Assembly: GCF_035046485.1 (NCBI RefSeq)
Contig: NC_085137.1
Span: 373,550,706-373,614,705, forward strand
Reading direction: 5' to 3'
DNA: 64,000 nucleotides
Source: Aedes albopictus
Lineage: Eukaryota; Arthropoda; Insecta; Diptera; Culicidae
This document shows positions 11,601-23,096 of the stretch, piece after piece (the stretch's first letter is position 1; every line of letters begins with the position of its first letter). A program made the translations under genes and the position numbers. The notes beneath the pieces are model-generated. The model saw only the letters and a program-made list of their open reading frames with translations, was not told the DNA's origin and ran no database searches.

Positions 11601-14600
11601 AAAACTACGGTGAAATTGCATAAACATGGGAGTTGATTCTAAATATGAATGACATTTTAAATATTTCTGTATTCTAGCATAACAACATAAAAACGAATAT
11701 CATACAGGGGATAGACAAAATGATCGGGACAGGCAAAATTTTCACTTTTCAAAAAATGTTCAACTAGCTGTAACTTTTCGAAAAGCGCATCAAATATTCT
11801 CAAATTTTTACTGTGAGTTCATCATCAACTAGTTGTCAAAATTTCATTGCAATCGGTTAATTAAATCCGGAGATATAATAGCTCAAAGTTGGCTATCGGA
11901 TAATTTTACCTTTTTCAAGAATATTTTTAACTTCGTGGAAAATTGCCCGATCTTCCCCAAATTTTGACCACTAATACACAACTAGTTGATGAACTCACAG
12001 TAAAAATTTGAGAATATTCGACGCACTTTTCGAAAAGCTACAACTAGTTGAACAATTTTTGAAAAGTGATAATTTGGCCTGTCCCGATCATTTTGTCTAT
12101 CCCCTGTATGATAATGGTAGCCTAAAAAGTGGGTATCAACTAACTTCGCGCCCAATGGTCATAAGACAAATAGTGAAAATATAGATTTGAAAAACCAGGC
12201 CATATTAATCCAGAGTCATGTAGCTTCACACTAGATGAAACCAGCAATATATATGCTGATATTGTGAGAAAATTTAAAAACAAGTTTTATGAAACTTAGC
12301 GACTTGTGTATTTTTCAGTGGTTTAAAAATTCTGATTGTCTTCAGCTTCAGGCGCCGTCTTGTACAGGTTATTGGTATTTTTTTAAATGACTTTTCAAAA
12401 AAATAGCCTGTTAGAGATAATGAAGCGTTCAAACATAAATTGATTAACATCAAATGGACGAAAATGAGAAGTTGAGAAACACTTTCGCATTTTCCTGCCG
12501 CATATTGTATACACTTCAAGAATATTCAAATGTTTTTGGCCATCGCTAGAATCAGAAACAAATTGAAAAGGCCATTTCCCTTGGAAAAAGGGAGCACAGT
12601 GTGAATCAATTATATCACGCCTACAAGTTATTATGCGTTCCATGAAAAATTGTTGCACAAAGTTTTGAAAACGCGCAGATATGCGCAGTTGCATTTAATC
12701 GTTTCGGTGTCTTCTGCGCGGTCATTTTTAGTTAATTCCCGCACTTATTGTATACGATACGAATATGATATGATGAACTGGGGACGAAATATGAGCGATT
12801 TTGGACATTTTTGCGCGATAATCCACGGCGGAACGCGCAATGCAACCAGCTGTATTATAACGACTTCAGAATAATCAATACATAATCTATTACCTTACAC
12901 CTGGCATCCACGCACCAACGAGACACCGAGAACTCAGTGGTCTACTGCCTTGTGCAAGTGATTAGAAATAATCACTTCCTTCATTTTCCTCATATTGACC
13001 TGCAATCTGACGTAGTAGACGCCATTTCTGCCTCAAAAAATATAAGATCACCAACACTCAGGAGTTCTGGGATTTAAATATTACATGAACTCTAAACCGA
13101 TACAAAATAGGGTATGTGTGCCATCAGTAATCTCACGCTCCCATATTCATCCTATTCGAAAACAAGCGATTACGGCATCGATTGATACCGTTCTTTTTGT
13201 TTTCATGGGGGCTCACTTCCTAACAAAAATTACAAATAGGGTAGGTAATCAAAATTTGAACCAAATTGCAGCTTTCCGAAGTAGCGCAAATTTTGAGTGA
13301 TTTTTTCTCCCACATGGAAATAATTTACTACGGCAAAATTTTATGTACATGAAAGCCACGGGTATAAGCTTTCCGTTAAGTGGTAAAAAGTTTGTATTTA
13401 CACCGAATTTCATTGAAAAATTCGATTATTCGTCAACAATGGTTTTAATCTTAATTTGAACCATCGTAATCATAATTTGAACCAATTTTAATCTTAATTT
13501 GAACTACTGGCGGCAGCAGCTCGAGCATCTCCCCCAACAGCCAATTTCGTGCTGAACAATAGGAAAACACATGAATCTGCTAATTCGCATAACTATTTTT
13601 CATTAGGCAGTGGAATTTCAACTAAGAATGTTTTAAACTCTTCACGAACTTGGAAACTAAATTTGGAATTTTCCATCCCCCAAGAGTAAACAAAACAACC
13701 ACTAGCGCAGTCTGTTGGCCAACACTAGAAGCTCGCCCCCGTTTACTAGTTCAAATTTAGATTACAAATGGTTCAACTTAAGATAACATTCTCCAAGTAA
13801 GAATTACTTAAATATGATAATTTTATGACAAATAATGCGAAATATTATTCGGTTGGTCGATTCTACGATAAATAAGCTTTCATTTGACGTGTTCACATAT
13901 TGTGTGTGATACAATGCATGAGCTGTACGAGTGCACCGAAAATGTGCTTTCTCTGGGGGGAAATGGGTGAAATCACAGTGATTTTTCAATTGCTTGTTTT
14001 CCATGAAAAAAAAACGCGATATTATATTATTGCGGAAAGCTGTTTAACATCTTTTTCGGAACAATATTTGCCTAAAAAGTACGCCGTTTCAATGAATTTC
14101 GAAATGGTTCAAATTAAGATTACAATTTGACTAGTTCAAAGTTTGATTTCTTACCCTATAAGAAACAAAACAAACAGCGCGAAGGATTGAATCGTAAGAT
14201 GAAACTGGGAGCCACATGCTTAACCCTTCTTCGGCATTGGGGTCATACACTACGTCAGCGAGCTGCTGCCAACGTGATGCAAAAGGAAGGTTAATAAGGG
14301 AACCAATACCCTATAAGGATGAAATTCCTGAAACAAAAGGGTGAATTTTATTTTTTATCAACAGAAATGTTTTGTAGAAACTTGTTTATATAATTACGTG
14401 AAAATTGTTGTTTAATTTTGTTGTCATGGATGCAAAAATTAAGTCAAAATCCATTATCTTCTTTATGAAAGACAATACTGAATTTCTTCTGAAACTCCTT
14501 CTAGCATTCTTTCAGCAATTCCACCCAAAAATAATTTAGGGATTCATCCTGAATATTTTTAGGAATTCATTCAAAGATTTCTTCCAGGATTCTTTCATTG

Positions 14601-17600
14601 ACTTCTAACTTGATTCCTTAATTAATTTCTCCCGGGATTTCCCTAGAAATTTTTACTAATTTGCTGATGATTAGAAATTTCTCCTGAAATTCTTAAGAGA
14701 TTCCTACAGGGATTTCTTCATCGATTTTTCCCGAGGTTCTGATATGGATTTCTTTCGGCATTTTTTTCGGGATCTTTTCAGAGATTCGCTCCGAAATTTC
14801 ATTCATTGGTCTTACACGGGATTTCTTGAGGGTTTCTCCTAAAACTCCTTCGAGGATTACTCCAGGAATGTTCTGTAAAAAAATCCCCAGGAATTCTTTC
14901 TTGAATTCCGTTGGCCATTCCTTTCTCGAACCCTTCAAGGAATCCTCCAGAAATTCCTCCTAGGTTTACTTTTTCATTCAGGTATTATTTCAAGGATTAA
15001 TTCTTGGGATTCTTGTAGGGATTTTTTTTTTTAAATTCTTCCTGAGATTCCTTCGTTGATTTTTCCCGGAATATGTTTTGCCATTATTTCAGATATTCCA
15101 TCCAAAATTTATTGAGGTACTCCTATGGGGATTTTACTTGGATCCTTTCAGGGATTCTCAAGATTGTTTTTTCCGTAATTCACTCATTTTTTCTCCCCGA
15201 GTTTAGGAATTTATTTCAGTATTCTTTTGGAATTTTTTCCCCAGATTCTTTTAACCATTCCATGGGGGATCCTTTCAGGGATTTCTTCAGATTTCTCCTG
15301 GAAATACCTGGGGGATCCCTCTTGGTATTTCTCCAGGGATTTCTCCGGAGATTCCCACATTGCTTTTTCTTGAAATTCTACCAGAGATTCCTCCATGGGT
15401 TCTATCAGGATTCTTTCTCGGGGGATTTTTTCGATGATTCCTCCAGGATGTTCGAAAGGACTCCTTTTGAGATTTTCCTGGGATTACCTACTCTTAGTTT
15501 TTTTTTGATTTTTTTTCAGAGAATTCGGTCGGGTTTCCTTCAAAAATTTCTCCTGGGCTTTTTTCATGGACTCCTTCAGGAATTCCTCTAAGGATTCTTT
15601 TATTGATTTCACATGGGATTCCATCTGGCATTTTCCAGGTATTCCTCGCGATATTCATTTGGTGATTCGTTCAGAGATTTTTGAATTCTATATTGATTCT
15701 TCCAGAAAACGCTTTAGAGATTTCACCTGAAATTTTTTCATGTATTTCCACGAGATTTTTTCAGGGAATCATTCTAAATTTTTTCAATGATTTCTCCAAG
15801 AATCCATTTGAGATTGCATCATGAATGTCTCCCGTGAATACTTCCAAGGGTTCTCTTAGTATTTCCTTCAGGATTCTCTCAGAGACTACTCTTGGGATTC
15901 TTCAACAAGAGATTATCACTGGATTCTTTCATGTATTGCTCCTGGGATTCCTTTAAAAAAATTTGCTGGGATTTCTCCTGAATTATTCAAAGAATTTCTC
16001 CAGGGAATCTATCCGAGAATCGTCTATGGATTCTTCCTTCCGGGATTCCTCCCAGGATTTCTTATGGATTTTTCTTCTAATACTGAATTCCTTCAGACAA
16101 TATTCTCGGAATTCCTGCGGGGATTACTACCTGGGTGAGAGATGGGGTTTTTAGCGGACTCTTTTATAGTGTAACAAGTCATGTATCAAGTATCAAGTAT
16201 GGGAAAATATGCACAAGGGGCTGGAAAATGTAAAAAAGGTAAAAAACGTAGATCCGTAGAACGTAGATTCAACAAATAAATAAATCCATACAGAAGAAGA
16301 AGAAGAAGAAGAAGAAGAAGAAGAAGAAGAAGAAGAAAAAGAAATTGAAACTCTTAAAATGATGCAACATTTTGAATTGTCCTAAATAATCACCTTGGCC
16401 AAATAGGGAACCACCATGGCAATAACTGGTACCCTCAGCCTACTTATCACAAAGTTTGAAAATTTGAAGGTTAAGTTGTTTTGAGGATTGTACAATGTTT
16501 GTAAAAAAAATGCAAAAAAAAAATCATAACATTATCAAAAAATGCTGCAGTGAATATTTATGCGTGATATATTTCGCGCAATGGTTACCAGACTGGACAA
16601 GGTGAAATTACGACAATAGTACATTCCAGGTAGTTAAAAACGAGTGTGTTTAGTGAAGTAGTCCCAAAAACAAAAATTAAATAGCTATTTTACATACAAG
16701 AAGCCCAAAGGGAAACTCGCGGTAATAATCAATGTAACGAAGAGCGACATACAGTTTTATCCTTGAAAAAGACGAAATACACATGGACGAAACGTAGGGC
16801 AATACAAACAAGTCGTTTTGATTTTCCCTGGACTGAGCGAGTTTGTGATAATAAGTTGAAGACACAATCAATGTGTGATAATTAGATATTCTAAAACAAA
16901 TTATTGCTTCATCGACGCCTATGCTCGGAGTACCGTAAACTGGGGTCAAATCGATCAGCGGGGTGAAATTGATCATTCGGGTACTACATTTTAATTCCAT
17001 AATAGTAACTTCTAAGCGTCGTAATAATCATAAAAGTTTTACTTCATCTAGTTCATAGATGCCTAAAGATGAGTGTGGACTTTTAATTTTTTTTAGAAAA
17101 AAGTTAGTTTTACCTTATTTTTTTTAAGAATTTGCAATGTATTTCTCACTTAGCTGAAATCATTGCTACTAAACAATCGATTGCCAACAGGACTCCCCGC
17201 AAATTTTATGTTTTAAAATTTTTGTGGAGCCTTGGTTGGGAAGTTATGTAGCTGTTCTGAACATGAATAATTTCAAAAAATGTTTATTTCATGATATAAT
17301 AGTCATTTATTGTGTGGAAAATACTTATTTTAATGGAAATTGCCTGCCTTTAGGCGCTAAGTAAGAAAATTCATTATTTAATTTTACAATTTAAGTGTCA
17401 AATTCTCTAGTTGTAAGAGTTTCAACACATTGTTCGGGTTTAGAAGAGCAAAATTAATTGTGTGCTGATTACAATTTTTGATTTTTGTAATTATTTGAAG
17501 TTTAAATTTGTTGATAAAAATTCTGCCACATGGTTCCATGAAGATCCGCGGGGTACTGATTTTACAGAAATTCTTTTGGAAGTATTTGAATTGCCGCCGA

Positions 17601-20600
17601 TGTTATCCACAAAAGTTGTTTTAAGGTGATCAATTTGACCCCGGAATACGGTACTCATCTTACCTCACAACTCACTAATCAGATATACAAATTGATATAG
17701 CCACCGACACCTGTTGGAAAAGTTTTTATCTACTAGCAGGAGCTTTCTACTTCATGTACTGAATTGCCTTGTGTCAACCCATGAGTTAATTTCGTTAAGA
17801 GCATAGCCCGAACAATTGAATGCGTACTAAAGGTGGCGCACACTGAGATGGATGCAGCTCTTGGAAGTTCTTTTCGCTTCCAACCAATCCTAATGGTGTT
17901 GTTATTCTTTTGTGTTGATTTGTTTCGACTGTTGTTGTAGGTGGAAAAAAGTTCACAAATCATGTGAAAAAAGAAACCTAGGGAAAATCACCCACAGGTC
18001 GGAATCAGAAATGGCTAGCCGGAAATTGGATTTCAGTCAGTCAACATTCTATTTTCCCGAACTAGAGCGGGGTAGGTATTGTATCTCTCGGAATTACCGC
18101 TGGTTACAAACCATTTCAATTTTGTTACTTCTTGGGAGTGAAACGATGTAGGGTAAGATGGGGCAAGATGCCATTTTACAAACTTTCATCGTTTTCAATG
18201 ATTAATAACTATTTGTTGGGCATTCAAAGTGGTAACAACAACTAAACAATATTTTATACTTGATGCTTCTGCAGAAACATTTTGATCGATTTTTAGGGAT
18301 TTTAAAAGTTAGTTCGTAAAACGGAAGTGATGCAAAAGGTCATCTGCTTTGCGGTAAGATTTCAAATAAGGCGTCCATCATTTTTCGGGCATTTCAGATC
18401 GTATTTCCTCGTTCTGTCACACTTTTTCGTATACTCATTACATGGAGTGACACACTTTTACAGTCCCTCTCCTCTCAAAAATGTTAGGCATGGTGACGGT
18501 CTTCATATTTAAATTACGTCTAACATAGATAGCGTATAGTCATCACCAACCATGCGCCATGTTGGAGGCTCTCGTTAGAAACACATGGCTAATAATAAAA
18601 TTACAAGAATACCTTAATTTCAAGCAATACGAATCAGATGTTACCAATTTACATTAAGAAATCACAATATTTAACGTGAGTTTGTCCACCTGGCTTCTAG
18701 AAGTATGTGTTATGCCAGCATATCTTGGCACCATTCACCTATAGTAATGATCAAATCACATTCAGGAATGAGTTTATTTGTTGGGTAAAATACCCAATTT
18801 GGTTACACAACCTAACATGTAAATACACACCATATCAACGTGTAGAAAACTAATATATTCAGTATACAGAGGGGAAAGCTCATAATAGTTCAGACATCCC
18901 AAACAAAAAGTGCTATAAAATATACTGTTTATGACAACTGTCTCATTATTGTCCACTTGCTCCTATGCAGCCAGAAAATCAAGCAGTAGCCACAGCGATG
19001 ACGGAAGCATTAGCTCTTTTCGATTGAGCAAAGTTATACCCAGAAGAACGGTCTCTCTTGATACGGAAAGGGATGTGTTTGTCGTTCGGTTGCGAAGCTT
19101 TTTGATGTCTGTCTGTCTGTCTGTATGTCAGCTGTTTGTGGCCCCACGTGTCTCGCAGTGCGGTCGGTTCTGATGAAAAAGATGTTTATTTTCTCCCGAG
19201 CACAACAACTAACGTTTATAATCGATGACGGCTTGCATTCGTATAGTTGTTTTGCAAAGCCGTTTGCAAGGTGACGAGTAAAAGTCATAAGGTCTTCTAG
19301 GGGCTCGTTATGAAGGGTTAAGCGCCGATATTGTTCTTACCTGCTGTCCAATGGTTCTTTTTTTTATTCTTAATCTCTTAAACTAATTTACAGCTCTATT
19401 AGTCCACTGGGGCACTACGTGAGCAATTTCAAATGACAGCTGCACTTACATTTTGTACAGCGCCTAGGTTCTATTCTACTTTATCGAACTGGTTGCCTTT
19501 CTGCTGCTTTCACTTTTTCTACTTTATACCTAGTAGAATGATGAGCACAAGGATGATGATGGATGGCCGTTGTTCCTTTCCAGTCCGATTGGGGGTCCAT
19601 TATGAGTAGCAGTTCACCGATGTCCAGGTATCCGGGTCCGTTTGAGCCATGGGGCTCAGAAGAGGGTCAGTGTCAGTTGTTCTCGGGGGAAAAGCAACTG
19701 ACGAAAAATTGCAAGTGCCGGGGCTGGGAATCAAACCCATGACCATCCGCATATGAAGCGAACGTGTGACCAACTACGCCACGGGACCCGGCTATCCAAT
19801 GGTTCTTGAGCAGTTAGATTTCATTAACGAAGGAGTTGGTCCTTTGCAGTTTTTCTTTCCCCTGCCCTAATCAACGGTGCTATCGTTACCTAGGCCTTTG
19901 GAGCAGTCCTGGTCATCAAAGTACTACTTCCACCTTTCAATTACCTGATGTCTTTCTCGTAAACGCTTTAGTTCTCATCCATGGTTCTACTTAAAATCAA
20001 GGAAGATATCATAACATAAAGTTCCTGTATCGAATCGATAATCAAGCATATTATTACATCAACGACCAGATTGAAATTTTGAGAATTTACAACGACAAGA
20101 ACATTCTTTTACATTCAGTTAATCGCTTCAAACGTACCCTAACATAAATTACCAACGTCTGCTCCTATTTGAACACACATCATTTCTACTTATGACAGCT
20201 GTTAATGAAATCTGACACCAAATCTATAATGCAACCTTAATTTTCAATTGATTCATCTGCACAGCACTTCCAAATGGAGTCACCTATGAGCCAGCACTGA
20301 ACGAAGTCAACGTACCCATACTGAACCGTGACCTCTGCATCGAATGGTTGGAGAATCTGAACGTGACTGAGGGGATGATCTGTGCCGGCTACCACGAAGG
20401 GGGACGCGACGCTTGCCAGGTAATTGAAAATTTAAATATCCTTTATCCGCCGATACAAAAAAAACGAACTGAAACACAACACCCATCCTGCCATTGGCCG
20501 CAACTTTTCAACGTTAATCTCGTTTAAAGGGCGACTCCGGTGGACCACTGCTGTGCCCGTACCCGAACGAGAAGGACCGCTGGTTCGTCGGCGGTATCGT

Positions 20601-20730
20601 TTCGTGGGGTGTCCGCTGTGCCCATCCCAAACTGCCGGGGGTGTATGCTAACGTGCCGAAATTCATACCTTGGATATTGGCTCAGATCAACAACCACTCG
20701 GTGCTGCAGACGGACACAATTGGTCGATAA
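8319..20730 (+). CDS. Corin: Corin-like type II transmembrane serine protease (3' part of gene)
   Basis: Exons: 8319-8684, 8825-8957, 9021-9395, 9457-9780, 9835-10021, 10088-10253, 10362-10485, 20265-20419, 20530-20730 (stop TAA). All junctions are GT-AG and the frame stays open for 676 residues. Order: basic cytoplasmic tail (1-24), membrane anchor (about 25-46), Frizzled domain from Cys88 with ten cysteines, LDLRa modules at 222-254 and 257-291, SRCR (about 292-399), activation site QTR415-IVGG, and a trypsin domain with His458, Asp512 and Ser613. Asp607 predicts cleavage after Lys/Arg. This order matches insect corin; vertebrate corin has more Frizzled and LDLRa copies. The start is probably upstream: the frame is open 20 codons before ATG 8379, back to an acceptor at 8317-8318. 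Corin in mammals activates natriuretic peptide precursor; the insect substrate is unknown. Confidence 0.93.
8825..8957 (+). CDS. Corin: Corin exon: middle of Frizzled domain
   Basis: Supplies five of the ten Frizzled cysteines (VQC, FLC, PKC, TPC, SLC). Acceptor TTTCCAG, donor G|GTAAGT in phase 1. Too short to show as a separate ATG frame, but it joins its neighbours without a stop. Confidence 0.92.
9021..9395 (+). CDS. Corin: Corin exon: end of Frizzled plus two LDLRa modules
   Basis: The last three Frizzled cysteines are followed by two six-cysteine LDL-receptor class A modules. Each carries the calcium-binding acidic pattern ([16 protein letters not shown] and [17 protein letters not shown]). 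Acceptor TTTCTTTAG, donor TGCA|GTAAGT. Confidence 0.93.
9457..9780 (+). CDS. Corin: Corin exon: scavenger-receptor (SRCR) domain
   Basis: Begins [18 protein letters not shown] and contains WAPACVKNW and TLICSMLGY, the usual SRCR signatures, ending at LTCSNF. The donor GTGAGT starts a 54-base intron. Confidence 0.9.
9835..10021 (+). CDS. Corin: Corin exon: activation site and catalytic His
   Basis: Encodes ACGKV, whose Cys normally tethers the protease to the stem, then TR|IVGG for zymogen cleavage, and TASHC carrying the catalytic His. Trypsins usually have TAAHC; TASHC is a mild variant. Donor AA|GTAAGT. Confidence 0.93.
10088..10253 (+). CDS. Corin: Corin exon: catalytic Asp
   Basis: Acceptor CCAATAG; encodes [11 protein letters not shown] and HDNDIALFQ with the catalytic Asp; donor CAG|GTAAGG. 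Confidence 0.92.
10362..10485 (+). CDS. Corin: Corin exon: protease core before the long intron
   Basis: Encodes LLPVCLPPP and CTVVGWGK, conserved trypsin-fold segments; ends DS|GTAAGT in phase 1. The next exon is 9.8 kb away. Confidence 0.92.
11705..12106. mobile_element. 402-bp palindromic Tc1/mariner-type MITE
   Basis: Ends CAGGGGATAGACAAAATGAT and ATCATTTTGTCTATCCCCTG, flanked by TA at 11703-11704 and 12107-12108. The arms remain complementary inward (CAACTAGTTG, TTTGAGAATATT), so transcripts would fold into a hairpin. Related in ends and design to 40015-43170. Confidence 0.85.
13108..14313. mobile_element. TAGGGTATGTGTG MITE containing a nested MITE
   Basis: Outer ends TAGGGTATGTGTGCCATC and GGGAACCAATACCCTA are the inverted form of the element at 8070-8278. 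It is interrupted by the element at 13237-14158. Confidence 0.7.
13237..14158. mobile_element. Nested MITE, TAGGGTAGGTAATC ends
   Basis: Ends TAGGGTAGGTAATCAAAATT and TTTGATTTCTTACCCTA. Subterminal zones on both sides repeat ATAATTTGAACC / GGTTCAAATTAAGAT. A fragment of the same family is at 7685-7760. Confidence 0.7.
14460..16140 (+). repeat. GGAATTCC-type minisatellite block
   Basis: Degenerate tandem copies of a 12/24-base unit resembling GGGATTCCTTCA. Frames on both strands (for example 15073-15591) stay open because the unit is a multiple of three. No gene. Confidence 0.9.
16292..16338 (+). repeat. (GAA)n microsatellite
   Basis: About fifteen consecutive GAA triplets inside corin intron 7. 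Confidence 0.98.
16929..17656. mobile_element. MITE with GAGTACCGTA ends
   Basis: Left GAGTACCGTAAACTGGGGTC and right GACCCCGGAATACGGTACTC are inverted copies, followed inward by TCGATCA/TGATCA blocks. About 728 bp, AT-rich, no transposase. Confidence 0.8.
19360..19794 (-). mobile_element. tRNA-derived SINE (Feilai-like) with 13-bp target duplication
   Basis: TCCAATGGTTCTT is exact on both sides (19347-19359 and 19795-19807). On the - strand the head starts GTCCCGTGGCGTAGTTGG (A box), has a clear T arm GGGTTTGATTCCC (B box) and a CAT-bearing anticodon-like loop, so it is tRNA-derived. The 3' end is an A-rich GAATAAAAAAAA tail. It resembles the Feilai SINE of Aedes; that name is from memory and unverified. 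Confidence 0.85.
20265..20419 (+). CDS. Corin: Corin exon: specificity pocket Asp
   Basis: Acceptor CTGCACAG. Encodes [16 protein letters not shown] and GGRDACQ; the Asp six residues before the catalytic Ser marks trypsin-like Lys/Arg specificity. Donor CAG|GTAATT. Confidence 0.92.
20530..20730 (+). CDS. Corin: Corin terminal exon: catalytic Ser and stop
   Basis: Acceptor TTTAAAG. Encodes [21 protein letters not shown] and IPWI, then a 17-residue tail to TAA. The open frames seen on either strand at 20524-20892 are shadows. Confidence 0.94.
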   Translation, partial: GDSGGPLLCPYPNEKDRWFVGGIVSWGVRCAHPKLPGVYANVPKFIPWILAQINNHSVLQTDTIGR

Positions 20731-21345
20731 TTGGGAATCATTTGACGTGGTATCGATTTTCGGTTTGCTCCAACCGAACGAGAAACCGGAACACAAAAGC
20801 GAACCGCCGTCCTCCGGGGGACAACGAGTGATGTGAGTGAGTGTTTGTTCGACAGGGTCTGATGCGCCGTGCTTGTAGGCCAGATAGGACAATAACGTTA
20901 CACAGGTGATATAATCAGCTCAAATGCGTGCCCGTAATATATTGAGGTAATCAATTACGTTACCCATATCAGTATAGTAAGAGACGTATCATGACAATAA
21001 CAATGCTTCGATTGATTCACAAATCGATTATGAAAGCCATGGGGATGGAAATTCAGGAAGCCGACGTGCGAGCGAGGACAACAAAAGAAGTTGGGTGATT
21101 TTTTTTTTGAACGAAAGGTTTTAAAACATAACGTAATTGACATGACAACACATTTCAACGGATGAAAACTTTATATAAAAAAAATATTCCAAAATCTGAA
21201 CAGTTGCATCTAGAGTGAAATATAAGAGTTTCAACCAGCAAATATCCAATGTTCATCCAGAAAACTCTTATTTGTTAGAAATTTTGTGATATTTGATTTT
21301 TCTAATTTTTATTTTTAAACATCCTTATCATTTATTAGTTTCTGT
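20731..21345 (+). other. Probable start of corin 3' UTR
   Basis: Non-repetitive sequence following the stop codon. No AATAAA was found between the stop and 21345, only AATATA-like variants near 20936 and 21219, so the polyadenylation site is not evident and may lie beyond the transposons that follow. Confidence 0.5.
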
Positions 21346-21348
21346 GAC

Positions 21349-22061
21349 GGCGCCATCCACAAACTGCGTAACTCTTCAGGAAAAGGGGCCAAGGGCGTAG
21401 CTTTTCAGTCAGGGAGGGGGGGGGGGGTGTACCAAGGGTGCGACCATTTATTTGCAAAGATTTACATTCATTTGCTATTATCTCAGTTCAGAAGCATGCC
21501 ATCGAAAAACAATGTATGAATGAATTTAACCTTGTAGTTTTATCTGAAAGTTTGCCGAATAACATTGGGGTCGTACACGTATACCAAAGTCGTGAGCGAG
21601 CTGTGAAGGCAACTCTCCACGCGATGAATGTAAATTTCATTCACGCTGCGGAAAGTTGCCGGGGTCCGAGCGGATGTGGAGGCCCCTCGGAGAGATGACC
21701 AAAAATGTTTTTCCTTATTTTCAAACACTACTTGAGTAATATGAAAAATAAAGCTAATGTTAGCAACGAAAAAAGGTGTTTGTGGGGGCCCCCAAAATGT
21801 GGGGGCCCGGGGCCCGCCCCCCCCCCCCCCCCCCCTTAGATCCGGCCCTGGGTATGCGTGTGCGACCCCAATGTTATTCGGCAAACTTTCAGATAAAACT
21901 ACAAGGTTAAGTTTATCCATACATTGTGTTTCGATAGCATGCTTTTGAACTGAGATAATAGCAAATGAATGTAAATCTTTGCAAATGAATGGTCGCAACC
22001 TTGATTTGTACCTACATATTTGTTTTTATAAATAAACGCAACACGATGTAATTGAATATAA
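21349..22061. mobile_element. Composite of foldback MITE and hAT end in older elements
   Basis: 21433-22003 is a foldback MITE of the family seen intact at 36508-36910; its right arm has lost the inner 25 bases. In the break sits a hAT-type end (to about 21850) with GGGGGCCCGGGGCC, a 20-base C run and TCCGGCCCTG, matching the right end of 40509-42742. Outer flanks (AAGGGCGTAGC and AAACGCAACACGATG) recur at 56480-56600. 21349 starts a Harbinger-like fragment GGCGCCATCCACAAAC. Confidence 0.65.
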
Positions 22062-22738
22062 CACTAGTTTACAAAATAAAACGAAAGTCGTGAACTTCTG
22101 TCAACGACCAGAATTTTTGAAGCATAATTTAGCGCTGATTTCGAAACCGTGCTTCAAAAAATTTAAAGTAGAACAGTTTTTGAGTTTTAGCTCAATATCG
22201 AGTTTTACAACTTTTTAAAATATGGAATTTAATAAAATTCAAATATCTTGCGTTTTGTTCAACCAATTTTAAATCTTTTTCCATGAATTAAAAGCAGAAT
22301 ATAATACCATTCGATCATCTGAATGCAGGTTTTGCGCCAGATTGATGAAATTCAAGATATTGGCAGGGTTTGGGGACGATCTCCTTAAATTTTAGCAAAA
22401 GTTCCAATAAAATATGAAGAAATGTATTTTTTTCAATAAGAAAAAAACAATTTAAAAATTCTTTCTCAACGTTTATTTGGCATATCATATGTGGGTGAGT
22501 TACAGTAAAAAATTCAGCTCAATCGGAGCATTGATTACGGAGAATGAGATGTGTGAAGTGAGCGGCTTTGCTTAAAAATAGTACAAAAATCGATTTCAAA
22601 TCATCAAGCTTGTATGGAAAGTCGAAAAAATTTCCGCTCTACTGTAATTTTTTTCCTTCGCGTTTTCGAACTCAGGGCATGATTCTACACCAAAAACGAT
22701 CATCAGCTTACCGAGTTCAAAAATGCTGTAAACTAGTG
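22062..22738. mobile_element. 677-bp MITE with CACTAGTTTACA ends
   Basis: Terminal repeats CACTAGTTTACA / TGTAAACTAGTG. A second copy lies in inverted orientation at 44220-44894, alignable over its full length. A lone end appears near 34565-34600. Confidence 0.85.
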
Positions 22739-22759
22739 TTATTAGAATAGTTTATTTTT

Positions 22760-23096
22760 TATATATTTTTCCTCCAGGAATTCTCCCTGGAAATTCTTCA
22801 AGGAGTCCCTGTTAGAGTCTCTCCGGGAGTTCCCCCAGATATTCTTCTAGGATGTTCCTCCGATAGGATGAATTCCTAGAGAAACTTCCGGAGGAATTCC
22901 TGGAGGAATTTCCGGAGGCATTCCTGGAGGAATTTCCGGACGAATTCCTGGAGGAATTGCCAGACGAATTTCTGGAGGAATTTCCGGACAAATTTCTGGA
23001 GAAATTTCCGAAGGAATTCCTGCAGGAATTTCAGGAGTAATTCCTGGAGGAATTTCCGGAGTAATACCTGGAGGAATTTCCGGAGTAAGTTTTTGG
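22760..23096 (-). repeat. GGAATTCC minisatellite block
   Basis: Tandem TTCCTGGAGGAATTTCCGGA-type units about 21-24 bases long. The 74-codon - strand frame (Leu-Arg-Lys-Phe-Leu-Gln repeats) is a period artefact. Confidence 0.95.

Larger units (their letters stand above)
10486..20264 (+). other. Corin: Corin intron 7 (9.8 kb, transposon-filled)
   Basis: Donor GTAAGT, acceptor CATCTGCACAG. It holds MITEs (11705-12106, 13108-14313, 16929-17656), a minisatellite block (14460-16140), a GAA microsatellite and a SINE (19360-19794). 10486-11704, 12107-13107, 16338-16928 and 17657-19346 are AT-rich with no gene; 10608-11640 repeats GCGCC/GCCCACCCC phrases and 18148-18172 repeats a TAGGGTAAGATGGGGC MITE end. 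19095-19130 has a TGTC microsatellite. Confidence 0.85.

Noticed and set aside
20524..20892. 122-codon - strand frame
   Set aside because: Antisense shadow of the corin terminal exon.
21540..21998. 152-codon - strand frame with a Gly run
   Set aside because: It crosses a foldback MITE arm, a hAT end with a C/G homopolymer, and the other arm.
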